From the NCBI GenBank assembly GCA_037355855.1, contig CM074762.1, positions 4,030,001 through 4,094,000 of the forward strand: 64,000 nucleotides of DNA, read 5' to 3'. Positions 1 to 10,525 of the stretch are shown here, in pieces; positions within the stretch are counted from its first letter, which is position 1, and every line of letters begins with the position of its first letter. This DNA comes from Pseudo-nitzschia pungens (taxonomy: Eukaryota > Bacillariophyta > Bacillariophyceae > Bacillariales > Bacillariaceae). The translations under genes were made by a program, and so were the position numbers. The notes under the pieces were generated by a model, which saw nothing but the letters and a program-made list of their open reading frames with translations, did no database searches and was not told the origin of the DNA.

Positions 1-606
1 CCTCCGGCTCCTAATACAAGCCATGCAATGTGGACAGTATTTGGTTCGTTCTGTGGCTTGCTTGCAATGTCCTCCCTAAACCAATATTACCGGTACTTGT
101 CGAAGGATGAGCTGTTTTTGGCCCTTCCACCTTTCGGAGCTCTCATGACGCTCCAATTTGGCTTGACAGCTGCTCCGGCCTCTCAACCCCGAAATGCTAT
201 CTTGGGTCAGGCAGTGGCCGGAGCTGTTTCGTTGGTATTTACTTACATTCCGGAATCGATTCTTGCTGTTTGGCTTAGACAAGCCGTTGCACCGGCTGTT
301 GCAATTGGAGTAATGGTGAAGTTTGGTTATACACATCCACCGGCGGGCGCTCAGGCGGTTATCTTTGCCGGTGGGAAATTCAACTGGGCATTGTACGGAA
401 TCGTGCTTCTTTCGACAGTCATCTCTATCGTCCCGGCAATAATTATAAACAACTTGAGCGACAGGCGTCAATATCCAACCTATTGGTTTGTGGTTTCTGA
501 AAAGCAGCGACAGCTTTTCAACAAGACAAAGCAATTGCTTGTTCCGTCGCCAAAAAGAAAATCATTTTCCTTTTCGTCATCGTCGTCAGATGATGATAAA
601 GTATAA
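1..606 (+). CDS. HPP-family integral membrane protein, 5' partial
   Basis: The frame is open from base 1 (nine codons before the first Met at 28), so the gene probably starts upstream of the window. The visible ~200 residues hold four or five hydrophobic segments and the family signature THPPAGA, preceded by a QFGLTAAPASQPRN stretch, both typical of HPP transmembrane proteins. Known plant members transport nitrite into plastids; that role is only an inference here. The tail after the last membrane segment is basic, then a Ser run and DDDK before the stop. No intron is visible in this part. The downstream 2.3 kb has no gene, so nothing can be learned from neighbours. Family assignment is fairly sure; substrate is unknown. 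Confidence 0.82.
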   Translation, partial: PPAPNTSHAMWTVFGSFCGLLAMSSLNQYYRYLSKDELFLALPPFGALMTLQFGLTAAPASQPRNAILGQAVAGAVSLVFTYIPESILAVWLRQAVAPAVAIGVMVKFGYTHPPAGAQAVIFAGGKFNWALYGIVLLSTVISIVPAIIINNLSDRRQYPTYWFVVSEKQRQLFNKTKQLLVPSPKRKSFSFSSSSSDDDKV

Positions 607-2400
607 AGATGATTAAAATGCAGGCAAATGGCACTAATTTACGTCGTAAAATTGAAGGATCATTCTACAAAGTATTATTGATCCGTGTTGTACTATGAAG
701 TATCTGTTCTCTGGAAATCAAATAGCTTAAAAGAATAACTTTAAACATGTTGGAACAGATGCAACGTAGCGAACATGTGATTAAGGTGAAACACAATAGT
801 TGTGTAATACTTTCGGATGAATTTCAAGTACTGGAAAAAAACTAGGTCGGTGCTGTCAGTGCCATGTTGCTTGGAAGAGTGTTGTACTCTTGATGTTTAC
901 ATCAAATATCAGTCGTGGAGACTTGTCACAACTTCGCTGTGGGTAAGGGTTTGTCATCTTCAAGGAATTCGGTCAATAGAGAGAGAAACAAGAAGGGAGG
1001 CCTATACTATCAAATGTGTGGGGCAAGGGACAAAATGTTTAGTTTGCTTGCATCAGTAAACAATGTCACGAGCGTTCGACACGACAGACTCAAAGAAAGA
1101 GTAGGCCGATTCCTATATTACTCGACTGGTGCGTTTTTGGCTTAACTATGGCAGAGGAACATGATGTACATGGTGTAGCTCATGGTGATAGGAGCAATCC
1201 TCCATGGCAGTAAGAAAGCCGTTCATATTATCCAGTGCGATACTGCACTGAAAAACAGTGAAAATAAACATCGGTGTACAGGATTTCAGTTGAAGACATA
1301 CCTCCTGTGCTCGAAAGACTGCTGTAATCTATATCAGTTCGGGAGAATGATGGATAGTAGCTCATGCTCTAAACATGGGCGAACTCATGCTGTCTTCACG
1401 TTGCTACCGCGTAATACATCTGTACCATCGTTTTGTTGCATCGGTTGCCAAGAAAACCGAACTCCAACGCAATCTCGACAATTACCGAACAAAATGTTGC
1501 GGGTGGTCAGTGTTCCATTGATTATCTGGGGTGTCGAACGAAATCAGAGAGGTTGATAGAATATTGATGTGAGAAGGTTGAACAGAAAAGTCGTTCTCCG
1601 TTGAAAGAACGCTATGGAATCCTCGGAGAATACAAACCTAAAATGTTGTGTCGATCACGATTATTCCGATAATATACAAGTTTCTTTCGTCATTGGAGAC
1701 CAGCCAGTTTTCTAGCGCCCGGAGACGTTCAAAAGCATGGTAATTTCAGCATTCATATCATCTGATAACACAAGCGAATAATATGCTTACAAAGTTATTT
1801 CCGTGTTGCGGAATAAAGACCTGGGACTTCTGTACTATCATTCGGTTGTCTGACAAGACAAAGTTTTTGGACTAGTGAAGAACGTGGAAAAAGTTCAAAT
1901 TGCGGGTAGAATGTCAGTCAAGGAGCTCACAAACATTGGCAGTGGAGAGTGGTAATACAATCTTTCAAGTTTCTCTCACATAATACATGCGTTTTTTGTC
2001 TACACTTTTCCTTCGGATAGAGCTAATAACAAATTTATCATCATCGAGAATCATTCATGGAGTGATCTGTTACTGAGACACAGGTGATCACCTCCTTCGT
2101 TCTTCCGAAAGTCATTTCACAACAGGCAAAAATAGTAACTCACGTAATTTATATCACTGTACATGAACATGAATCGTTGACATTGGACTTTCATGTCAGA
2201 AAGTCCATTGTGATTGTGCTCCATTCATTTCGCATTATTTTGTTTCGTCGATATTGGAGAAAGTTTGAGGTCACCTGTTCAAGACTTCATCTACTAATTG
2301 GATGGATCCTAGTTTGTGGAGTTGAGCAACACCATGAGCGTTACGAACCTCGCAACACCAGAACGACTTGATTTGAGATGAGTACAAGTAGAAAAACTGT

Positions 2401-2612
2401 GAGGTTACCGGTAAGATTTACCTTACCGTATGGTAACCTTACTGAATTGCATATCGAACGAAAAGAAAAAAAAAGTAAGCGATTGGCACGAAGCCCAACT
2501 GTAATTCGATGGCTGAAAGTTGATGGATCTTGGTGCCATCCATTGTGCATTTTTAAGATTTGGGGGATTGAGAGATAACAATCCTACGGTACCTGGTAAG
2601 GTTTACCTGGTA
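2401..2612. repeat. Cluster of GTAAGGTTAC-type palindromic motifs
   Basis: Bases 2401-2444 hold nested inverted segments (GGTTACC ... GGTAACC, inside which GGTAA ... TTACC). Bases 2588-2612 hold a second group (GGTACCTGGTAAGG ... TTTACCTGGTAC). The same motif family recurs in many other intergenic gaps of this window. Function unknown. Confidence 0.6.
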
Positions 2613-2900
2613 CTTTTGCTCCTTAATACTTTTACGTACTAATGAATCATCATCTTGCCCATTATTTCTGAAGGATATTTTTCTATTCATCATAGATAGT
2701 TATACAATGTATTAAGAGTACTAATACTCAACGACAATAGAAGCATGAAGATACTTCAACTCTCCGGTGAATGTGAACAAACACAGTACGTAATGTGTGC
2801 TTACGCTTTCGAAAAGTAGGTTCGTTGGGTGCTAGATGATGTCTGTTCGGTTGCTGTTGCTGTTTTCCCAACATCCTGGATCAATAGCCGATTGCAAACT

Positions 2901-2907
2901 GTATAAA
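2901..2907 (+). promoter_or_regulatory. Probable TATA box of antenna gene 1
   Basis: TATAAAT lies 30 bases upstream of the ATG at 2931. With the usual 25-30 base spacing, transcription would start at or only a few bases before the ATG, implying an extremely short leader, unless another start site is used. Confidence 0.4.
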
Positions 2908-2930
2908 TAAAACGCAAGACAACAAGCACC

Positions 2931-3800
2931 ATGTTCAAGGCAACGATCCTAGCGACTCTTCTTGCTTCGGCCTCGGCCTTTGCCCCTTCTCAATTCAGTG
3001 GTAGGTAAAACGTAGCACCGAAATAGTGAAATTGGATTCCGGTTGATCTGGACCATAGCGATGGATTATTCTCAGGATTCACAACGAGTGCTCACGCACA
3101 CAATCTACCTCTGGCAGGAAGCTGAACCCAAAGATCGGGAACGTAGTTCATATAGTGTTGCATAGAATTCTCACTTTGTTTCGTTACAATGGTTGCCGAA
3201 TTATTTTGATTTTCAGGACGTGCGTCCACCGCAGTCAGAGCCGATGAGGAAGCTGCTGAAGAGGCCGCTCCTGCGTACGTTGCCAGCACTGCTCTTCCTT
3301 TCCTTGAGTACCCTCCTAATCTTGCTGGATACGTCGGTGACGCCGGATTCGATCCTTTCCGATTCTCTGACTTCGTCCCTATGGACTTCCTCCGAGAAGC
3401 CGAACTTAAGCATGGACGCATTTGCCAGCTTGCTGTTGTGGGTTTTGCTGCCGTTGATCTTGGATACAGAATCTACCCTCTCCCAGAGGCGTACAAGGGA
3501 CTCACTTCGGTCACTGCCCATGATGCCCTTGTTGAACAAGGAGCCATGAGCCAACTTTTCTTGTGGATCGGTCTCGCCGAAATCATCGGATCCGTCGCTC
3601 TTATGCAAACATTGCAAGGATCTGGACGTGCTCCTGGTGACTTTGGACTCGACCCTGTTGGTTTCCTTGCCGGAAAATCGGAGGCCGAAGTCAACGAAAT
3701 GAAAGAAAAGGAAATTACCCACTGCCGATTGGCTATGATGGCCTTCAGCGGTATGGTCACACAGGCTGTCTTGACTCAAGGACCTTTCCCATACGTCTAA
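2931..3800 (+). CDS. Fucoxanthin-chlorophyll a/c antenna protein (LHC family), paralog 1
   Basis: Two exons, 2931-3000 and 3217-3800, joined across a 216-bp GT-AG intron in phase 1, give 217 residues. The N-terminus is a signal peptide ending in the diatom plastid motif ASAFAP, so the protein enters the complex plastid and inserts in thylakoids. Helix 1 has the LHC motif EAELKHGR; GFDPF precedes it; helix 2 contains the AHDALVEQGAM loop; helix 3 reads EITHCRLAMMAF. The normal helix-3 motif is E-x-x-N-x-R, so His replaces the usual Asn pigment ligand here. It binds chlorophyll and fucoxanthin to feed a photosystem; the REAELKHGR / PGDFG pattern looks closer to the red-lineage (Lhcr-like) branch than to the major FCPs, but I cannot place it firmly. 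A TATA box sits at 2901. The paralog at 4745-5481 faces it tail to tail. Confidence 0.92.
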
Positions 3801-4744
3801 GACGGGAGTTGTAACTTGACGTAATGCGACTGGATTCTAAGTTCTCACACACAGCCGAGATTGGTGGTGTGTTGTGGTACGGTTGAATAGGCATGTCTAC
3901 TGCTATGATGCACTGTATTTTTAATAAAATACCTGTTCTCTTTCGGAGTTTTCCATGTGCGTGGTACCGTAGGCGGACTTCGGGCTACAGTCCTATGTAT
4001 CTTTTATCCTGCTGTTACTTTTGCAGCGGTGATTGCATGCGACCAAGCTACTTTTTTTGTGAAATGGGATTTTAAAAATGAGAAATTTCCACAGCATTAT
4101 ACTACTTTAGTTTTGTGTAGACTGTTTTGCCTCCCTGTCATGGATTGATTTGAGTATTCCTGATGGCGTTCGGAAACCATATGCACGAAATCAGTGTGTA
4201 CTCTCAACTGTTTTGGCGCATTCGGTAAACATTGTTTCATCGCTGTGTGTTACCTACGTTTGTTTGAAATTTGCCTCTTCAACGTCTTCTTCCGGTTAGT
4301 CCTCAGCGGGATGTAGCAATCCCTTTTTCTTCATCAAGGCTTAGAAATCGGTTGAACTCATCACATTCCTTAGAAGATAATTCAACATTATAGAAGTAGC
4401 GCTGTGATATTGACTGCTGTCATCCACATCTAGAGTTCGAGCTTGAACGTACACCAATACACAAAGCTAATCGAATGAACCTACGGAATTTGGGTTTCCT
4501 ACGTGAAGCTACACCTTGATATGTAGGAGTTTCTACAGTTGTATGAATTGGAAAAACTTTTTTAATCTATTAGTCAAAAACCAAAGGGGTACAAGATGTT
4601 TGAAACTAAGGATTGCATGCGAAGACTTCGTGTGCTAAATATCAAACAAAGTACTTGTACAGGAGTTGCAGTAGTTTTGTGGAGTAACTACAAATTCTCT
4701 ACGACAGATCAAGTATCAACATCGCCAATCAACGAACTGTGAAA
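3801..4744. other. Intergenic region between convergent antenna genes
   Basis: Shared 3' space of the two antenna genes. An AATAAAA-type sequence at about 3921 could serve polyadenylation of the left gene. No ORF with recognisable features, no RNA gene seen. Confidence 0.6.
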
Positions 4745-5481
4745 TTAAGCACCGATGTATGGGAAACCAACATCGAAGAGAACAGATTGGGTGACGATTC
4801 CACCGAAGGCCATCATAGCGAGACGTCCATTCATAATTTCTTGGTACTTGATCTTAGTGACCTCGTCCTCTGACTTGCCTTCCAAATACCAAGTGCCGAT
4901 TCCGAAGTCACCAGGTTCTCGTCCGGATCCCTGCAACATTTCAGCAACTCCAAGGTAGGAAACGATTTCAAACAAACCAATGAAAACAAGGGCATTTCCC
5001 ATAACTCCCTTCTCTACGAGAACATCATGCGCGGCGGCAGAGCTGAGTCCTTCACCGTATGGGTGGATTGTGTAACCCAAGTCGACGGTGATGTATCCAG
5101 TGACAGCCAACATGCAAATACGGCTGTGCCTGTTGCGTAAAAGGTATAAACGAAAAGATTTGAATGGAAAAGTTGACAAAGATGAGTCCTGGGATTGTCC
5201 ACAACCTATACCGGTACCATCGCTACCTAGGTCAATGAGCAAATAAAAACTCACTTCAATTCTGCCTCTCGAAGGTAGTCCATAGGGAAATAATCCGAGA
5301 TTCGGAGAGGGTCGAATCCGATATCATCACCGATGTATCCTCGGAGGTTCTCGGGGTAAGGCAAGAATGGCATGGCAGGAGACTTTTCTCCGTTCAATGC
5401 AGTGGTAGCCTTGGAGACTGGTGCCGGAGCAAAGGCGGCGGCAGAGCTGAGAAGAGCGGCGAGGATACTTGTTTTCATCAT
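4745..5481 (-). CDS. Fucoxanthin-chlorophyll a/c antenna protein (LHC family), paralog 2
   Basis: Exon 1 is 5481-5255 and exon 2 is 5129-4745 on the minus strand, with a 125-bp GT-AG intron in phase 2 that splits the Lys codon of the helix-1 motif EAEL-K-HSR. The product is 202 or 203 residues depending on which of two adjacent ATGs (5481 or 5478) is used. The leader ends in SAAAFAP, the plastid-import motif. Helix 1 has His-Ser-Arg where the common form is His-Gly-Arg; helix 3 is canonical (EIMNGRLAMMAF). GFDPL, AHDVLVEKGVM and REPGDFG match paralog 1 position by position. The two genes are clearly related, but their introns lie at different places, arguing against a recent duplication. Role: light harvesting in the thylakoid. 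Confidence 0.92.
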
Positions 5482-6720
5482 GGTGAAATATTTTTGTTTT
5501 GGGATGTGATACAACTTAGCGGAATTCTTGTTGTTGATGTGAAGACCGAACGCAAGCAACGAACAACGCTCTCTGCACCTCCGAGCACCGTAGTTCACCG
5601 ATTGTTGAAGCAATAGGATCGGGGATACTTCGTAAACTATGTTCGTATCTTTTCAACGTACGTATGTTGATAGTAAGTAGTACTTCTTACTTCGTACCAG
5701 AGAGGTTTTTTATTACCTTGGTTGGAGGAAACTTTCAAAAAGGCTATTTCAGTTCGCTTTCGTGGAAAGATCCTCAAACTTTTTGTCGAGAGACGACATC
5801 GAATAAACAAGTTAAGTAAGATTAACTTCTGGTGTTGTACCATAGAACAACCTAGTAACCTTAGTACAAGTACCAAGTAGTAGTAAAAACCTTACTTCGT
5901 ATTACGAAGTACTACGTATTATGTTGTCGTACTTGTACGCGTTCTAGCATTCATACTCGAAAGGAGTTTTATGTTTTCGGATGACAACCTCTTGTTGATG
6001 ATAATTTGCGAACACTTCTTGAAATACTGCCAAGTTTTCGTACAGGAGAAAGGAAGAGAATACAGAGACAAGAAAAGCATCAAATTTATTTTGGTGGATT
6101 TCTTGTTGAATTTCTCAAGAAATGTAATTGCAGACAAGGCCCAACTGCTTTGTGTGTTAGTGCGGCTGCTGACAGCAACCACCATGCTGCTAGTACTACC
6201 TTGTTACTAAGTAGTATGTACTCATCTGCATTTGCATACTTGAAAAAAAGGTTCTTTCAGAATTCCACTACTACTACTACTACTAGTAATAGTACTAAAT
6301 GTAATTAAATTAATATCAGGAATATACTCTCTGCTTGAAGGTGTGTACTGGTACTTGTTTGAGAAAGGAACATTATTTGGATGAACAAACAATTGCTGCA
6401 CCTTGTACTTTTTTCATTGCTACTAGCCAGCATACGGTACTAAGAAAAAAACGTGCTGGAGGAATTTTCGTACTGTATTACTGTAGGAGGACAGACCACA
6501 AAAATCGGTCCGTAACCACCCAAAACTTCAAAAATAGTGACAACGCTTCCTTTTGCTTTCGTTCGATCTTTCGTGCCCATCACATCACTTTCGGTGCGAT
6601 GGGGATCCCGCAAAAAAAGAAGACGACGATCAATCTGAACTATCGGAATTTCGATAGGACTTTGGCAAAGTGAGAGAGGACTAGTACTATTGAGATTGGA
6701 GAGAAGGCATTGTCATCAAA
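5482..6720. other. Intergenic region between divergent genes
   Basis: Holds the promoters of antenna paralog 2 (leftward) and RPA2 (rightward). Contains a perfect 9-bp-arm palindrome at 5893-5911, GTAAC-type motifs (5860-5900) and an ACT trinucleotide run near 6267-6285. The small ORFs have no recognisable domain. Confidence 0.6.
5893..5911. repeat. Palindrome TACTTCGTATTACGAAGTA
   Basis: Two 9-bp perfect arms around a single T. An almost identical copy is at 11183-11201, and half-copies (TACGAAGTA or ACGAAGTA) occur near 30210, 36853, 37268, 45325, 51490 and 51523, always intergenic. Confidence 0.7.
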
Positions 6721-9700
6721 ATGGTATCGCAAGAGCCGCTATCCTCCAAGCTGTCGCCTACTATCAGTAGCAAACCCACGAAAAAAGCAGTGAAGCAAAG
6801 CTGTCCTTCCTTTCGTCGTGGCCATCTCCCCGGAGAAGATGATGTCAAACGCTTAAGATTCCTGACGCGGCCTCATGTGGAATCCTTCAATTATTTCTTG
6901 CAATCTGGGCTTGTTAAAGGCATCAAATCCATTCCTAAAGCTGAAATCGATATAGTGGATCCCAGGCAACTGCGACAAGATCGCAAGAAGATTGACTGGG
7001 ACGAGGTCACCACCGCCAAATTTTGGTTTGAAGACATTCGGGTGTCCAAACCTGCCAAAGCAGCATCTGCAGGAAGGTCCGAAGGAAAGCTTTATCCAAA
7101 CGAATGCCGGGAACGATCTCTGATGTATTCGGGGCAAATCAACGGTAAATTTTGCTATGAAATAATTCATCGACGGAATGGTGTGGCAAAGGGGTCCGTG
7201 CCTTACAAGATGCCCAAATCGTTTGGAGTCATGCCAATTATGGTGGGAAGCAACGCCTGCCATTTGGAAGGATTGACGCCAAAAGAATTGGTTGCTTTGA
7301 AAGAAGAGGTAGGTTTAGGGAGTCTGTCATTTGTTCGTTGCGTTAAACATCTCGTCATCACTAAATGTATGTGCCGAATGGACGCACGATTTCTCTCAAC
7401 AGGACAATGAAGCCGGGGGCTACTTTCTGATCAACGGAAATGAAAGATGTGTTCGTATGTTACAAGTTCCGAGGCGAGATCATCCATTGGCCATTCAACG
7501 ATCAAGCTACAAGAAGCGAGGTCCAACTTATACGGACTTGGGTGTTGCCATTCGTTGTGGACGCCACAACGGAGACCAATCTAGTATCACAAACACACTT
7601 CACTATCTGACAACAGGTGGAGCAACTCTGAAGTTTGTAGTCCGCAAGCAGGAATTCTTGATCCCGGTGATTTTGATCATTCGCGCTCTCGCAGGACCCC
7701 AGTCGTCGACGTCTGCAGATTCGGATTTGGGATCGACCATTGGAATCACTGACGAAGAGATTTACCGACGAGTTGTGCAAGGAAATGAGAGCAATACATT
7801 TTTGCGAACACGCGCTCAGTTGCTTCTACAGGATGCTAGTGTTCGATTCCCAAAACTAAACACTCCCGACGAATGTCTTGCGTTTATTGGATCCAGATTT
7901 CGACGTTTGTCACAACGGGCAGAAAGCACATCTGACGTGGATATCGGCCATTACATTATCAATGAATACATCCTCATTCATTGTTCGAACTACAGCGACA
8001 AATTGGAATGTCTGCTTCTCGTTCTACGAAAACTCTACGCATTTGCAGCAGGTGATTGTGGTGTCGACAACGCGGATTCCCTCCAAAACCAGGAGTTGCT
8101 CATGCCCGGACATTTGCTATCAACAATGGTGAAAGAAAAATTCGAAGAAGTTCTTCAGACTATTCGCCAAGGCATGCAGGTTGAAATGCGCAAAGATTTT
8201 GCTGTATTTTCAAGACGAATTCAGAATTCTCCCTTTTGGAGTAAGCTTCTGGATCGATACTCTGGCAATTCTTCGGGTGGAATTGGGAAGAGAATTGCAA
8301 CATTTTTATCAACCGGAAACATTTCTTCAGTTAGTGGGTTGGATCAAATGCAACAATCTGGTTATACAATCGTAGCAGAAAGATTGAACTTTCTCAGGTT
8401 CAACTCCCATTTTCGTTCTGTTCATCGTGGGTCGTTCTTCATGGAGATGAAAACGACTGCGGTACGAAAACTTTTGCCGGACCAGTGGGGATTTTTGTGT
8501 CCCGTGCACACACCCGATGGGGGTCCTTGCGGTTTGCTGAGTCATCTTTCCTTGGAATGCATCCCGATCACGCACCCGGAACGAAAATCTGGAAAGGGAA
8601 TGGTTGACTTGGATGAACTTCTCATATCATTAGGGGTGATGCCATGCGGTGCTGGTGGTCTAGGCGGCGAAGGCCGCAACAGTGCTTCGCACACTTATTT
8701 CCCGGTATGTGTAGATGGACGCGTCGTGGGAAGTGCAAGCCCAAGCGCATGCAAAACAATTGCAGCTCATCTCCGTAGCCTCAAGGTCGAGAGTACGCCG
8801 AAGATCCCTCCAACACTAGAGGTTGCGCTGATTCCCGCAAGTGACGCTGGATCTCCGTATGCCGGTTTATTTCTTTTCACGGGAACCGCTCGAATGGTGC
8901 GCCCTGTCTTGCAGCGATCCACCGGCAAGACTGAAATGATCGGGCCTATGGAACAAGCATTTATGGATATTGCATGTTTGGACGAAGATATCCGAGAAGG
9001 CATTACAACACATCAAGAGCTCGATCCAACAAATATGCTGAGTCTCATTGCAAATCTGACTCCCTTCTCGGACCAAAATCAATCGCCTCGTAATATGTAC
9101 CAGTGTCAGATGGGAAAGCAGACAATGGGAACACCAGCACACTCCTTACCATACCGTGTCGATAACAAATTGTATCGGCTTCAAAATCCGCAGGCACCAG
9201 TAGTTCAGACCGCTATCCACGGAGAGTATAAAATGGATGAGTATCCAAATGGAACAAATGCGGTTGTGGCCGTATTGAGTTACACTGGTTTTGATATGGA
9301 AGATTCTGTCATCATCAACAAAAGCTCGTACGAACGTGGATTTGGCCATGCTAGCGTGTACAAGACAATTGAAGTGGATCTCCAAGAAGAAGCAAAAATG
9401 GCTGCGCAGTCCTCAACGAGGCCAAACGTAAGATTTTCCAATAAAGTCAACCGAAATGGGCAGCTGTTTCACCCGAAGCTGGAGATTGATGGACTTCCTG
9501 AGATCGGTAGCTATGTCGAGAAGGGGGACCCTCTATATTGTGTGCTAGACGATGTCGAAAACAGAGACAGAGTCGGGAAACACAAAGAGTCCGAAAGAGC
9601 CTACGTTCAATCGGTCCGTATGTTTGGAAGTGAAAAGGGAGATTCACAGGAGAACAAAGCGTCGATCACCCTGCGTTTCAACCGCAACCCCGTCATCGGA

Positions 9701-10525
9701 GATAAGTTCTCTAGTCGACACGGACAAAAGGGTGTGCTCAGTATATTGTGGCCACAACAGGATATGCCCTTTAGCGAAAGTGGGATATCGCCCGATGTCA
9801 TTATCAATCCTCACGCGTTCCCCAGTCGAATGACCATTGGTATGTTGGTCGAGAGCATGGCTGGGAAGGCTGGAGCTCTGCACGGTATTTTCCAGGACGC
9901 CACGCCCTTTTCCTTTCACGAGTCGGGAGACCAAACATCGGTGGACTACTTTGGAGAACAGTTGCGAGCCGCAGGATACAACTACTACGGTTCCGAGCCT
10001 CTTTATAGCGGGGTATCGGGGTGCCTGCTGCAGGCAGATCTCTACATTGGTGTCGTATACTATCAACGCCTTCGTCACATGGTCTCCGACAAGTACCAGG
10101 TTCGTGCAACTGGTCCCGTCAACCCACTCACTCGCCAGCCGATCAAGGGGCGAAAGAAAGGAGGTGGCATCCGTCTCGGAGAGATGGAACGCGACAGTCT
10201 CTTGAGTCACGGGTGTGCATTTTTGCTCCAGGATCGCTTGCTGAACTGCAGCGACAAGCACATTGCCTATGCGTGCTGCCGATGCGGTGACATGCTGATG
10301 CCAACCACAAAACGAAGCGTGATTTTGTCTTCCGGACAAAGCAGGGAAGAAGCGATGAACAAGGCCAAACTGCGCCTTATCTGTCGCTCTCCCGAATGCA
10401 TCAAGCATGTCAGCGAGGATGGTGACGACGATCAAGTCGAACCGATTATTTTGCCCTACGTCTATCGCTATCTTGTCAACGAACTGGCAGCGATGAACAT
10501 CAAGCTGAAGATGGATATCAAATAA
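6721..10525 (+). CDS. RPA2: DNA-directed RNA polymerase I second-largest subunit (RPA2/RPA135)
   Basis: Exon 1 is 6721-7308, exon 2 is 7403-10525, with a 94-bp GT-AG intron in phase 0; the product is 1236 residues, close to yeast RPA135 (1203). It forms the catalytic cleft of RNA polymerase I with RPA190 and makes pre-rRNA in the nucleolus. Seen in order: protrusion and lobe (NEAGGYFLINGNERC about residue 200), GFDMEDSVIINKSSYERG in the hybrid-binding region, GDKFSSRHGQKG at about residue 962, the active-site loop shared by all second-largest subunits, and a C-terminal zinc-binding segment with CCRC and CRSPEC (about residues 1150-1200). The pattern PNECRERSLMYSGQ and MVGSNACHL favours the Pol I type over Pol II or III. 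Antisense ORFs across it are shadows. Confidence 0.95.

Larger units (their letters stand above)
607..2930. other. Intergenic region, no supported gene
   Basis: Only short ORFs of low-complexity composition without recognisable domains are present. The right part (2401-2610) contains a cluster of GTAAC/GTTAC palindromic motifs, including GGTTACC and GGTAACC arms flanking a 22-bp spacer. The last ~30 bases are the promoter of the first antenna gene. Confidence 0.7.

Noticed and set aside
2401..2444. GTAAG motifs as splice donors of hidden genes
   Set aside because: They occur in both orientations as palindromes and are not followed by acceptors that open a reading frame.
9644..10435. 263-codon minus-strand ORF
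   Set aside because: Antisense to conserved RPA2 sequence.
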